This document shows positions 13,764 to 26,229 of a stretch of 64,000 nt of DNA, in pieces; positions within the stretch are counted from its first letter, which is position 1; each line of letters begins with the position of its first letter. The notes beneath the pieces were generated by a model, which was not told where the DNA came from, searched no databases, and saw only the letters and a list, made by a program, of their open reading frames with translations. The position numbers and the translations under genes were made by a program. The stretch comes from Burhinus oedicnemus. Its lineage: Eukaryota; Chordata; Aves; Charadriiformes; Burhinidae. The stretch lies in contig VFFE01007859.1 of assembly GCA_008921705.1 (NCBI GenBank), positions 148,839 to 212,838 of the forward strand. Reading direction: 5' to 3'.

Positions 13764-13789
13764 CAATAAATCACTTAAGTGATTTATTG
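13764..13789. repeat. Perfect 26-bp palindrome with AATAAA on both strands
   Basis: The left half is CAATAAATCACTT and the right half is its exact reverse complement, with no spacer. AATAAA lies at 13765-13770 on the plus strand and, by symmetry, at 13783-13788 on the minus strand. The centre is CACTTAAGTG, which resembles two back-to-back NKX2-type TTAAGTG sites. Whether it acts as a bidirectional poly-A signal, a binding site or neither cannot be told from sequence. Confidence 0.9.
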
Positions 13790-15544
13790 CTCATGGTCTT
13801 CTAAAGTACAAGAGATAAAATGTAGGGAGAGTATTTTAAATTAAATCCTCAGGATGAAAAGTAAAAAGTGGAGAGCCTAGACTTTTATCACAGAACATTC
13901 AGGCTGCCTGAAGCTGTGTGGGTTACTAATAATTTCACTAGTTCCTTGTGAGAAACTACCTCTCATGGTCTGAGACTCTATTAGACTGATGCAGTCATGT
14001 TTTGGGGATGGAGGAAGGAGAACGCTACCTACCTGGGTTACTGTCCCATCAGCAGCATCCTTTTGACAACTTCTGCACAAACTCAGCCTTATCAGGAGAC
14101 CGTCCCTCTCGCTACTGCAGTTCAACATGCTCATTTGAATGCCAGCTCTGTCCAGAAGACAGAACTACTCTTCAGAACTCACCAGTCTCCCCAGAGGATT
14201 AGATATATTGCTACGCTCAGGGTTTAAGCAAGGCCAAAGTCTCTTTGCATTTTAAGATACTTACTTGAGTTCAAGTTAAGACATTAATCTTATCTTTTCA
14301 CTACAAAGGTGACAGATTATAACTTTTAGTTTGTGTGAGTGATAAAAATGTGTTCTGTAATTTTCTATATATCATTTTTACTTAAAACAGCAAACAAACC
14401 TACAAATAATTGCAGTAGCTAGCACACTCTTACAAAAGTTGTTTAGAGAGGGAAATCCATAACAGATGACTGTCTGTCTAGTGTGGGTGGGCAGCTATCA
14501 AAAGTAGAGTTTCAGGGACTGAAAGGGTGTGCTCTAAGGATTCGCTATTTAACTGTCATTTAAATTTGGGAATAAGAGGAGGGAGGGAATACTTTGCCAT
14601 CCTAATCTACACTTCTGATTCTAAAGGGTGTTAACTTAAAAAAAGGAGAGAAAGAGATACAAGAACTTAGGCAGAGTTGAGTAAATATTTTCAGGAGTAA
14701 AAGCTGGAATAAAAGTACATAAACATTGCTGACATTCCATTTTACGTGCCTAAAACAGGTTTCATTCTACCTGTATTTAACAAGAAAAAAGCTTATTAAT
14801 ATTTAATTGAATTTCTCCTCTCTTCTCTATAGCTGTGCATGCAAGCTTGGATGCTCCACAGATGTTCAGTGGAAGGGCGGAAGGTCACAGGTTATGAGGG
14901 CTGGTCCAAGTCTTCTTCATCTCTTCTTTCAAGTTCTTGCAATATTCCATATAGGAACCGGACAACACACATGCTTCTCTGCATGTTGGAGACTCTATTC
15001 CATTTCCGAGCATGACTATAGCACATCAGCTTTTGCAAGAGAGTGTTTTTGTGTATAAACCCACATTTGTCTATTTCAACCAAAATTTCAGGACATAAGT
15101 CCACCTGTGTCCCAGTTTGCTTAAAACAGAAGCTATCAAAAACTTTCTCTTCCCTGTTGTTGGTATGCTTACAGATATTTTAACGTAAGATGGCCTTAAT
15201 GCTTGAATGGGCACCGCTTTCCTTCTATCAACTCTTCTTAAAGGTCTCTCAGTGAAAATTCCCCCCTGCAAACCGCACAGTCTCCACGTTCTATTTTATC
15301 ATCCTATCACATTTTGTCATTAATCTTCATTTCAGCTTCTTCAGTGCTAAGGGTACTTCCCTATGCTGTTGCTTCTTAATTCAATTTGATTTTTTTAAAA
15401 AAATGCATGCTAATTGAAGTGACGTTTTAATGATAAAATTATTAATTATTGAAAGACTCAAGGAAGCATATGGGTGCACTCCCCAGCTGTATTGTCACAT
15501 CAGAAACGGTAATATATACTTACTGGAAAAGACTCAGATAAATA

Positions 15545-16403
15545 CTAAGTTTTGGTAGGTTGACCTTGCCTGACCACCAGGTGCCCACCAAGCAGCCCTA
15601 TCACTACCCATCTTTAACAGGCCAGGGGAGAGAAAATACAATGGAAAGCTTGTAAGTCTAGATAAAGACAATGAGATGACTTACTGATTACTGTCACATG
15701 CAAAACAGACTTGTATAATAATAATAATTTAATTTATTGCCATTTAATTGTAACAGAGTAGTATAGTAAGAAATAAGGACAAAACTAAAACTACCTTTCC
15801 CTTAGCCTTTCCTTCTTCCCAGGCTGAACTTCAGTCCTGACTCTTTTACTTCCTCCCCTGTGTGGCACAGGTGAATGGGGAACGGGGGCTGTGGTCAGTC
15901 CATAATGCTTTGTCTCTGCCATTCCTTCCTCCTTTCGCTCTTCTCCTGTTCCAGTGTGGGGTCCCTCCCATGGGATATAGTCCTTCATGGACTTCTCCAG
16001 TGTGAGTCCTTCCCACAGGCTGCATTGTGGTTATCTACTCCACTGTGGTCCTCCATGGGATCAAGCTGATTCACGATGATCTTCTCCAGGGGCTGCAGAG
16101 GAATCTCTGCTCTGACTCCTGGAGCACCTCCTCTGCCTCCATCTTCTCTGACCTTGATGTCTGCAGGGCTGTTTCTCTCATATATTGTCACTTCTCTCTC
16201 CCAGCTGCTGTTATGCAGTGATTTTTTACCCTTTCTCAAATATATTATCACAGAGTTGCTACCAACCTTGCTTTGGCCAATGGCAGGTCCATCCTGGAAT
16301 CAGCTGGAACAGGGTCTGTCCCCATGGGGGAAGCTCCTGGTGTCTTCTCACAGAAGCCACCTCTGCTACCACAACCTTGCCATGTAAATCCAATACATAA
16401 ATT
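15545..16403 (-). mobile_element. Old avian LTR-like interspersed repeat
   Basis: I recognise this as a diverged copy of a high-copy avian interspersed repeat. Landmarks are GGTTGACCTTGCCTGACCAC near 15557, ACTGTCACATGCAAAACAGA near 15690, TAATTTAATTTATTGCC near 15725, and the far end CCTTGCCATGTAAATCCAAT. On the minus strand it would begin TGTATTGGATTTACATGGCA, like an LTR start. The middle (15950-16110) has several imperfect units of about 30-60 bp built on 'CCAxTGTGGxxCCTCCCATGGG'. Open frames across it are chance frames in a GC-rich patch. Family name and exact borders are not established here. Confidence 0.55.
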
Positions 16404-18255
16404 TTCACTGAAGTGCAGTGTATTTGAAAGTTTTAGCAACTCTAAATTATGTCAACCGAGAGGACCGTCGTAACCTGTCCTCTTAGCCTTATTTTATAAT
16501 CATAGTAAGCACTCTTTTCTGGGGACCATTTTATCATTATATTCTGACAGTCTAGACAAGTCACATTCTACTTTCAAAAACTTAAGCATGAACAAAAGTG
16601 ATGAGTCTTTCAGTTCTTATTGCAGGTCAATACATTTTATGCATATATTTGTAAAAAATAAAGTATTCTACTGAAAATTATGAAAAATGGGAGAAAAAAA
16701 TGAAAGACAGTCATAATCAGGAGTCTTTTCTGTCTCTTCTCCTTGCTGTACCAGATCTGCTTTTAGGTTTGCTTTTCTATTTCAGCCTACACAGGAACAG
16801 TCCCCCCCAAAGTTCAAGGCCAATGATATTCCAGTTTTATTTGATTAAATCAAATCTTAAAACACAAGGCAGATTTTGCTGCCTGAGAAGAACTGCTGAG
16901 CACACAAGCAAATGGTACATCAAAAAGAAACACTGGGAATAAACAGTTGCTGCCCTAGCAGACCCTTTGAAATAGAGGAAGTAAAAGCTGAAAGCTCAAA
17001 ATAAGTGTCTGACATTGCAAGAGGAAGATAGAAGGAAATTTTGGAATGAAGCTGCAGGAAAAGACACTACTGTGGAAGCTTGGAGGAGGTAGATTTTTTT
17101 TTTTAAGAAATGAAGCACTAAATAAAACACTTCAGGTATACAGCAAAAAGTGGATTCTTTACTAGTTTTCCTTCTGCATGAAAAGAGCTATTTCCTTTTT
17201 AAAGAGAAGCAGGAATGCAAGACTCAAGCAAGACTTTAAATATCTAAAGAGGGTTTTTTTAAACATTGTTATAAAAATAAGAGAAATAGATACAACTAAG
17301 CCATTCTCTAGTTTGCTAGAATATTATTACATTCTTCAGATAGATTCTTAGAATTCGTCTTAATGGAACTTACTCATAAATACATCTTACTTGTAAATAT
17401 GTTATATTATGACTCAAAGCTGTCTGGTGTGTGAGCCAAGTAGGATAAGGCTGTACAGCTGGGATGATCTTTCACTAAATGTTTAATATAGTACTGTGTT
17501 TGAGAATAAGATTGTTTTTTAAACTGAATGCTATTTTTTATTTCAAAAAACATTAAAAATGTATATTTTGTTCTTTGAGGAAGTGAAGCACTTCTATTAA
17601 ATATAGCCTAATCAATCTTTGGGCAAATCTGTTGTCTATATGTTGAGAAATAGCCATTAAAAAGAATTAAGTATTGGAAGACCAAAAATTAACCAGTTCC
17701 CCAGATTAACATGTAACTTGTCAGAGGTTTTCAAAGACTTACTTTAATTTGTCTTTGTTTTAAAGAAAGCAACTCTCCTTTCATAGATTTATATATGTAA
17801 CATTCAAAGGGTTCAATAAACATTTGTGTTATTCATACACCTAACACTGGACCTCAACAGTGTGACAAATTCACCAAAGGCAATATATGCAAGTACCTAG
17901 AAAACAATAATTTTATCACTTTATCAGCAATGACCACTGTTATCTTGTGTTTTTAAATTTTAGCTAGTGTGCTAGAAGTCAGTAAGATTTTTAGATCATT
18001 ATATAATTATAGTATCAATTGGTAGTAATGAGGACGAATATTATGAATCAAATGATTTTCGCAAAGCAAAGAATGCCATTCTACCAGTCACTTCTAATGC
18101 TTGTGGCTGATGGCAACATATTTATCCTCTTGGTGAAATAAAAAAAAAACTAAAAAAAGGAAAAAAGAAAAAAAGAGGGAAAGTGAAAGAAAAAGTAGAA
18201 AAAGCAGAGGAGGCATATATACACAAACAGTTCCAGGCTCAATCTTTATCATAAC
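16404..18255. other. Unique AT-rich non-coding sequence
   Basis: Only short frames; purine-rich stretch at 18138-18200 (A-rich with G). No gene or known repeat is recognisable. Confidence 0.5.
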
Positions 18256-18518
18256 TGTCATGACTTCAGCTGGGATGGAGTTAACTTTCTTGTTAACAGC
18301 TGCTGTAGTCTTATGTTCTGGATTTTGGATAAGAAATAGTGATGATAGTGCACTAATGTTTTTCGTTGTTGCTGGGCAGTCAAGGCCTTTTATGCTCCTC
18401 ACACCACCCCACCAGAGAGTAGGCTGCAAGTGCACAAGAAGGTGGGAGGAGACACAGCTGGGACAGCTGACCCCAGCTGTCCAAAGGGATATTCCATACT
18501 ATGTGACGTTGTGCACAG

Positions 18519-18526
18519 TATATAAA
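18519..18526 (+). promoter_or_regulatory. TATA box of the solo LTR
   Basis: TATATAAA stands where the U3 promoter of this LTR family is expected, about 140 bp upstream of the poly-A signal. Activity is not inferable. Confidence 0.6.
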
Positions 18527-18658
18527 GCTAGGGGAAGAAGAAGGAAGCGGGCGGATATTCGGAGTGATGGCATTTGTCTTCCCCAGTAACCAATACGCAT
18601 GATGGAGCCCTGCTTTCCTGGGGATGGCTGAACACCTGCCTGCCGATGGGAAGTAGTG

Positions 18659-18664
18659 AATAAA
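18659..18664 (+). terminator. Poly-A signal of the solo LTR
   Basis: AATAAA in the context GTGAATAAATTCCTTG, at the usual place near the R/U5 border of this LTR family. Confidence 0.6.
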
Positions 18665-18712
18665 TTCCTTGTTTTGCTCTGCTTGTATGTGCAGCTTTTG
18701 CTTTACTTAAGT

Positions 18713-21700
18713 TGTCAATGGAGTGATGCGCTTCACTCATAGAGAGAAGCAGTGATTCATTTATTCATATGAGAGGGACAAATATGTCTCTTATTTGAGA
18801 CATACCTGTGTTGTAAAATTTAATTTATCTCAATTCCAAAACTTCTTTTTGTCCCATTCATTTATTTTTTCTCCATTTCAGTTCCCATTAGTTTTTCTTA
18901 TTGCTCCTCCAACTGCCCTTCACCTATTATGTCCAAAGTCTTTTATCCTTCTTTTATGAGCTTTTTTTCCTCCACTTTTCTATATTTCTTTCCTTGGGCA
19001 TCTGCTTCAGTTGACTTAGAGGACATACAAGCCCTTGCTTCTGACTGAGGAAGAGAGAACATTAAAAAAGTGTGCTTAATCACTCTGGACAAATACCTTG
19101 ATGTCAGAGATAGGCTACTATTAACTTGTATGATAATATGAAAAAAAAACCAAAACAGAGCCTTTGAGAGTTCTCCAGATTTTCTAAGGAGGAAACCTGA
19201 TTTTATTTTACTTTAAAGGATTGACTACAGCAATGGCACATTCAGCATTACTCTGCATCAGAGACACTGTCTCAGAATCAATAAGAACCTACATGTGAAT
19301 TACTAAATTGAGAGGAAAACTCCCAGAGTAGCCCACATCTACTGTCTTTTAAATGAAGCAGTACATGTAGTTATAAAGACAAATTTATAGAATGGGTAAC
19401 TGTGTTCTTAATTCCTGCCTTATTTTAAAATCTCCATTGCCATGCACTGTTGACTCGGACTGCGTATTCAATATTAAACTGACAAATCCCATAACTATAC
19501 ATTTCAAAGCTTGAATGGTCCTGTTCTAATAAGGCAAAAGCTGTCTCTGATAGTCAGCAAATGGCATTACAGTATTTATTGGCACAGAGAATCCAACAGT
19601 TATTCATTTTGGTCTCAATTTTACTAACCAGGCAAGTACATAGAATAATTTTATTGCTTTGTACATCTCAGTAGCTTAACAACAAGCAAACAGACAAGAA
19701 GTTCAATACAGGGGAGCATCAATAAATTACAAAGTAATATTGTGCATGTTATTTAAAAGTAAGCATTTAAGAACATAGTTCCTGTATGCATCTAATCTCA
19801 ATACCGCATTCTTACTGTGCTGGGAATTACAAACAAATGTGAGAGCAGTGAGGTGTCTGTTGTTAATGTTAACTCTTATGAACTAACTCATCTACATCAT
19901 TATAGCATTATGAAGGATTTAACTTTCAGATAACTTGTTGCTGAGATATAACCACTTTCTTTCATTATCAGCTTGGGGTTTTTATACTCACTTGACATTG
20001 CAAGCAAATCGATTTCACTGGCTGCTGAGCCTTTCATGTTGAATTCCGTGTCACTTGGCAGGCCCATCAAGAATAATCCTCTGTAGCACTCCCCCAGCAC
20101 AAGACAGGAGGCTGATACATGGTAAACTAACACAAAAGAGAGAATTAAATTTTTTTTTCATAAAATCCTCACATCTCCCAAACAGTTCCATAAAAAACCA
20201 ATAATAATGTCGGCAATATTAATGATTTTTTTTTTTCTGCTTTTAGAAGGTAAGGTTTTCAGATGATGCACTCCTTAAAATGTAGTCTATATACAGGACA
20301 CCTGGCAAAGGCAAGTGAGGGAAAGCCTCCTGAACCCACCTGAAACAACACAAACACTCCAAAATTCTTCAAGTACAAAGACATTATCCATTTCTCCACT
20401 CACTCAAATTTCAGCTGTGTTGAAACTGTCTTAAACAACAGAAACCAGACACTGGATTTCATGCTAAGTAAGGATTATCTTGAATTATAGAATGGGATAT
20501 GCCTGTGACTTAAAATAAGGATGGTCAATAATGCAAGACCTGAGTGCCATAAACAAAACACCATTTAGCATAATTTTCACCTAGCTCCCTTTCAACACTT
20601 CATTTTTAAAAGCAAATGTTTGCTTACTATTAAAAAATGACTTCAAAACGAGTATTTTTTATGAAGTCTGTATTTAATTCAGCCCTAATTCAAAGACAAA
20701 CAACAGTCACATTCAATAAATATGCATGTTATTCAGTCTAAAAATACTTGTCGAAGAAAATAACCTGTGATTCCTTTCTGAAAAATCAGCCTCCTACTAC
20801 TTTGATCCTAAGTAAGCTGCACAACATGTATAATCTTGCATAGTCACTAACTGAGGTGGGGATTTGCAATTTACATTTCTATTTTTATGTAAGCAAAAAG
20901 TATTCGTGTCTTTACATTTTGATTACTTTACTTTGTTTTCAAAATCAGTCATCTATAACAGTATTTGGTTTTTACCCAGATAGAAAGCCATTTCAAACCA
21001 AGCTGCATGGACTTACTGACTGCATCATCAGAGAAAGAAAAAAGTAAGACGATTTTCAGTTCATTATTACTTTCACCTCCATTACTCTCAGGCACAGATC
21101 ATCAACAGCACAGATTCACTTCTTTAGCTTTTGGTTTAGCCATCAAACGTGACCTAGACATTATGAATTGCATACTGTCAAGTGTTACCTTGTTGACTCT
21201 CGGGCCCTAAATGTAGAGGGCAAAAAAATCAGTATTTCTGTGCTACCCATCATTATCTGCATTATCATGCCACCACACCTCCTATGGTGTTTACATGTGT
21301 CTTCCCTGTACCTGTAGGCACTATGATGTGATTCCAGTAATTCACCACTGAGAAAGATCGTGTTGCCAGTTCCCCAAATTTGACTTTTCTTCTCTGCAGG
21401 TTCATTACCTTCCTTCATTGTAAACATGAAACAACACTGTTTTTGATTTACTGCTGGAAGTGTTGATCACTGAGTCTGAATTTGTGGACCTCCTGTGTCA
21501 TCAGGAATTTGGTTTCAGAAGCCATTGAAAGCTAGATTTCACTCAGGATTCCGTTGACTTTTGTGACCTCTTCATCTGAACATTATGAACAAGGACTACA
21601 ACCTCAAGTTAACAAATTTTGGGTTCTGTATTGATAATATTTTCCTCGCTGCCATTGATTTTACCAAATGCAAGCCTTCTCAGAGAATTACTCCTTATTC

Positions 21701-24451
21701 CACAACAGAACAAAAGTCCCCTACAAAGGGAAGCCCATCAGGTGATTTCAGTCTGAGACTCAGCCATACTCCATATGCAGCCTACTGCCTTATAGAAGAC
21801 ACTTTCAGGTACTAAACGTTTTGTTTTACAGTCCTGTTCCAATCTTCCCCTCACTTAAGCCATAGAGTGTACTGGGTATGACAAAGCTGGTGTGAGAGCT
21901 AGGCAATGAGTGGACTTGGATGTGAATAACTGAAAGAAGTAAAGAGCCTGAGGAGCTAGACCAAGTGAAGTAGCTGTGTAACTCTGGCCACCTGCAGGTA
22001 GGAAGGACATACTTTTCTAGAACCTTCAGCATATCTAAGATTTGGTTTACAATAGTGAAAAAAGTAACTAGTGTTTAGATGCTGTATCTCTGCTTGTAAA
22101 GTAGTTCTAGTGACAGTGGTACCCAGCAGCCTTTGAAATGAACTTTATAAAGGTTGAGGATTCCCAGCTCCCTCTGCAGGGTTAGCTGTGTGGTTTATAA
22201 AACGCAAGGCACTTATACAGAGTATCTTTCTTTGACAAATGTTTATTAAGTAGGTTTTCCTTTAAAATGCCTTTAAATTGAAATTTAAAACAGAAGAGCT
22301 ATTATTATTAAATTTCATCTAATTAATTTATCTATATTGTCTGACCTTCCCCCTTCTACCTGGTTGTAATGGGAAAATTAATTTTGTTCTGTCTCTCTTT
22401 TCAGTAAGTAGGCAACTTCAAATTCTTTACTTGAGAAAACTAACGTGGACTATCTGTATCTGTTAATGGCAATACAACCCTTTGAAACTTTTCGGACGAA
22501 GAATTTTGATACTTTTATTGTATAGATGAAATTTATTTTCTAAAAAAGGCATGCATGCACATTTGAGACTAGCTTTCCCAAAGCATTTTTTTTTTTAAAT
22601 ATGTTTTGGAGAAGGAAATAGTGTCTAGACAGCTCATCCATTTGATAGCTTAAACCTTATCTGGTGTGTCATCTGGATGACACTGAACTTGAAGTGTTTT
22701 GCAGTTCTGCCAAAGAAAGGTTTGTTTGGCTGCTCTTTTAATCAGTTCACTTTGTAAGTAGACACCAGGAACAGAAGACTAATGTACACAGTCATAACAG
22801 AACCTTCTCTGTTCTTCAGCAGCTCTTCAGATAATTCAGACATTACTCACATGGAAGGTAGCATCTATTGAACACAGGAAACAATTCCAGTTACTTTCTT
22901 TATAGATATTTCTTTAGCTGACAGAAAAGGTAAATTGATTTCTTAACTTCCTGAAGAGCTAAAATCAGAATGGACTCTTAAATTGAATGAATTTTAAAGA
23001 TTAAGATATTTTAAAAAACAGTTGAGCTTCATTTCTTTTTAACTTGTTCAAAATTTTTTTAATCAAAACTTGGTAAGGCTTCCGGTTTGAGGTTTATTTT
23101 TGGTGTAAGTAATTCCCCAGAGACATACTTCTGAAATGTGCCTTGGTCAGTCTGTACTGCATACAAACAGTATGCAGTATATTTAATAATTATTTCAATG
23201 ACATACAATGACAACGAGATGAGAAGAGGGTCTCTCTTTCTGAACCAGTTGGTAGACCCTTGCTGAGTCTCTAAGAGTTCAAAATCAGTTGAAGACTTGG
23301 TCCTTATTTGTGTAGGTATTTAGAAAATACTACTTAAAATATATTGCAATTTCTCGGAACAATTGCCATTTGGTAATGGTATGTAGTTCATCTACCAGAG
23401 TAATTTCCTTAAATAAACCCCTAAGGGACAGCCTATCTCTGGGAATCAGAAAACAAAGCCATTGTTCTCCGGTTCAGGAAGAAATGAAAAAATTAATTAC
23501 TTATAAATTATCAATTACATATAGTGCATGATCAGATTAATCTATATTACCAACAATACCCCGTGTTCATTACAGGGCACACATAAGTTTGGTGTCTGAG
23601 CTGTGTTCATTTTCATCTCTGCATATTTGGAACTTCATGCTTAAGTTTTCTTGGTTTGCAAGACTTCCTCCACTGTCACTTGGTTCAACTAGAAAGTTAA
23701 AAATAAGGAAGACAGAGGAAGATATACAGTAGCCCAGTTACTCCTTCACTTGTGTAACCCTAAGCTCCTTCTACACTACCAATAACTTTCTGGCATATTT
23801 AGTCCTTTCAGTGAAGTAAGTTATGTAAGGCCTGATTTGACAGATAATCATGTCCTCTGTGTTAAATTTTACACTCTGGGACAGTATTTCCAACCTTAGT
23901 TTCATTTCAACAATTTTATTTTGTCTGGAATCCATACAAACTTAAATGTTGTTCTTTGAGCACATCATCAAAATAAGGAAAGTGAAGACTTAAATTAGAA
24001 AATAATACTTTCTGAAGATTAATTGACATATCGAACTGCGCACAACTGCAGTAACAGAATGGCCTAGTGATGCTAAAGATGTGAGATTAATTGCTCCTTC
24101 ATATTCATTTTTAATGAGGAGTAACAATTGAGCTGACAGGCTATTATTACAGTTTTCCAGGTCTCTGCTATAATAACAGTTATAATGTTCCTCGTCAATC
24201 AAAATGTAACCCTTATAAGGCTTTTGTCTTTAAAACTCCAACACTGTTTTCTCATTTAAAGTATACTGACTCCTGACGTTCAGAGACCAAGGGCACTTTG
24301 CCAACTGAACCTCCCTTTCACGTTTAAAGTAACTACTTCAAAATTCAGAGTTGACTAATGAAACAAACTTTCTAGATGCATTTTATAATTGTGATCTAGC
24401 TACAAAATTTGGAAGCAGGTGACTGTTCTTAGCTTTTCCACAGTTTAGAAC
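18713..24451. other. Unique AT-rich non-coding sequence
   Basis: No coding block, RNA gene or clear mobile element is visible. It holds a short perfect hairpin at 23155-23179 and ordinary A/T runs. Confidence 0.5.
23155..23179. repeat. Short inverted repeat (10-bp stem, 5-nt loop)
   Basis: TACTGCATAC pairs with GTATGCAGTA across the loop AAACA. It is too short to call a microRNA precursor. Confidence 0.7.
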
Positions 24452-24471
24452 NNNNNNNNNNNNNNNNNNNN
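24452..24471. other. Assembly gap (20 N)
   Basis: Exactly 20 N. The 9 bases before it (24443-24451) and the 9 bases after it (24472-24480) are both GTTTAGAAC, so the two contig ends may simply overlap and the gap may have no real length. Confidence 0.98.
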
Positions 24472-25073
24472 GTTTAGAACTTTTCCCAGTAATGTATTTA
24501 AGGAGTCCAGGACAGATAACTAGAGCTGGAACTAGAGTTGGAGCTCCTGCATTTAATGGATGTTGTCTATGAATTCTCAGACAGAAAGAATCAATAACAA
24601 TGCTTAACTTTACATATTTTTTTCACTTTTTTTTTAAATTTATATTTGTTTGGGTTTTTTGCTTTGTAAAAGAAAAAGGGTATTTCCAGTAATGAAGATA
24701 AGACAAGACAGGAATTTTGGACCCAAATGGTGTCCATTTAGACAAAAAAAAAGAGAAAAAAATTACAAAAGCAACCTCACAAAACCTTATCTTCACAAGT
24801 CTAATCTTACTTCCATTATAACGAACGACAATCTTCCTACAGTCATCAACTGATCTAGGTTCAAGACTCATAACATATAATTTCCAACTCAATTGTTTCC
24901 ACTTTTTACTTAATACTTTAATTATAAATTGTATTTTGTTTGATTTTGAATTTAAAGGAAACAGAACTCAGCAACCTTTTTTGCTTGAATGAAAATAGAT
25001 TTTTTTCTGTATATCATGAAGAAAAGAAAAGTTTCCTAAATCGTATTTCTTATCTGGCTCTTGCCTTGAAACA
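24472..25073. other. Unique AT-rich non-coding sequence
   Basis: A/T-rich with T and A runs; no feature recognised between the gap and the CR1 copy. Confidence 0.5.
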
Positions 25074-25718
25074 CACAGAATCGTAGAATCGCTTTGGTTG
25101 GAAGAGACCTTTAAGATCATCGAGTCCAACCGTTAACCTAGCACTGCCAAGTTACTATTAAATCATGTTCCTAAGCATTACATCTACATGCCGTTTAAAT
25201 ACCTCCAGGGATGGCAACTCCACCACTTCCCTGGGCAGCCTGTTCCAATGCTTGACAACCCTTTCAGTGAAGATATTTTTCCTAATATCCAATCTAAACC
25301 TCTCCTGGTACAACTTGAGGCTTCTTGTCCTATCACTTGTTACTTGGGAGAAGAGACCAACCCCCAGCTCGCTACAACCTCCTTTCAGGTAGTTGTAGAG
25401 AGTGATAAGGTCTCCCCTCAGCCTCCTTTTCTCCAGGCTGAACAACCCCAGTTCCCTCAGTTGCTCCTCATAAGACTTGTTCTCTAGACCCTTCACCAGC
25501 TTCGTTGCCCTTCTCTGGACACGCTCCAGCACCTCAATGTGTTTCTTGTAGTGAGGGGCCCAAAACTGAACACAGTATTCAAGGTGCAGCCTCACCAGTG
25601 CTGGGTACAGGGGGACAATCACTTCCCTAGTCCTGCTGGCCACACTATTCCTGATGCAGGCCAAGATGTTACTGGCCTTCTTGGTCACCTGGGCTTACTG
25701 CCAACTGTCAACCAATAC
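25074..25718 (-). mobile_element. CR1 LINE, 3' part
   Basis: Read on the minus strand, the element carries the ORF2 C-terminus, the 3' UTR and the tail ATTCTACGATTCTGTG (25075-25090). Its upstream end near 25718 (CCAATACCCC on the plus strand) shows a small deletion relative to the copy at 36.4 kb. The two copies are closely similar over most of their length and belong to the same subfamily. The 5' truncation falls shortly after the CAQVTKK region. Confidence 0.93.
25158..25688 (-). pseudogene. CR1 ORF2 C-terminal fragment (176 codons open)
   Basis: The frame is open through [62 protein letters not shown] and [17 protein letters not shown] to the natural stop. It lacks the endonuclease and RT catalytic motifs. 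The apparent start ATG is an internal Met. One in-frame loss of two residues ([10 protein letters not shown], where the 36-kb copy reads TREHSLKLY) distinguishes it from that copy. Confidence 0.8.
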
Positions 25719-26229
25719 CCCTTATATGTGCCTATTTCAAGCGAAAAGAGCCTTGAAAGGCAGAAACTGAATTCCCTTTGTCATGCTAAGTGTTTTAGGT
25801 TGAAACCTATAGTGCAGTTGTTGTCAAATACAAGAAAGATGTTGCAGAGAAAAGAAAAAATGCAATTATTAACTCAGAGAGCATGTCAAAAATTTCACCA
25901 ACATTAGCATTGGTCCGATAAGTAGTTTGTCTTTGCTTTCCTGTTGTTTACAAGTTTGATGGAAATGGCTTCTCCAGTCTACAGGGTTAAGGCTGAAGCA
26001 AAGTCTGGTCAGGATTACTAAAAGATAATCTGACAGTAATACGTCTGCAAATAAGGTATGGTGAGAAACTGGTCACTGTTTTAACCCTCTGGCATATGAA
26101 TCATAATGCTAGTGTTTGCTGATGTCATTGCCAAAGTTAATTTAATGTCACCAAAGACTATGGGTGAGACACCTTTAACGGGTTAATGTCCTTGCTCTAG
26201 CATTCAAGGAATATTCCAGGAATGTCTAG
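25719..26229. other. Unassigned sequence between two CR1 parts
   Basis: About 500 bp lying between a minus-strand CR1 3' part and a plus-strand CR1 5' part. I recognise no coding or repeat identity. It may be host DNA or an unrecognised CR1 5' leader. Confidence 0.4.

Larger units (their letters stand above)
4009..15544. other. Long unique AT-rich non-coding region
   Basis: About 11.5 kb with only short open frames (none above about 120 codons), no splice-flanked coding block I can recognise, and no clear mobile element. It contains homopolymer runs (A at 8190-8204, T at 10516-10536, T at 12347-12362) and a perfect 26-bp palindrome at 13764-13789. A somewhat GC-richer patch at 6470-6690 has no recognisable identity. 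Confidence 0.55.
18256..18712 (+). mobile_element. ERVL-type solo LTR, 3' end truncated
   Basis: The sequence starts TGTCATGACTTCAGCTGGGA and follows the known plan of an avian ERVL-class LTR: CAAGGCCTTTTATGCTCCTC, ACACCACCCCACCAGAGAGT, GGGACAGCTGACCCCAGCTG, a TATA box, the block GATGGAGCCCTGCTTTCCTG, a poly-A signal, and TTCCTTGTTTTGCTCTGCTT. After CTTTTGCTTTACTT the similarity fades, so the last part of the LTR is lost or diverged. No internal retroviral sequence adjoins it, so it is a solo LTR or a fragment. Open frames inside it are chance frames. Confidence 0.75.

Noticed and set aside
16076..16387. Several overlapping open frames of 60-103 codons on both strands
   Set aside because: They lie in an LTR-like repeat with higher GC, where stops are rarer; the frames overlap each other and resemble no protein.
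18260..18589. 109-codon plus-strand frame with a hydrophobic start
   Set aside because: It lies wholly inside the ERVL-type LTR U3/R region and includes the TATA box.
23155..23179. Possible microRNA hairpin
   Set aside because: The stem is only about 10 bp; a precursor needs a far longer stem.
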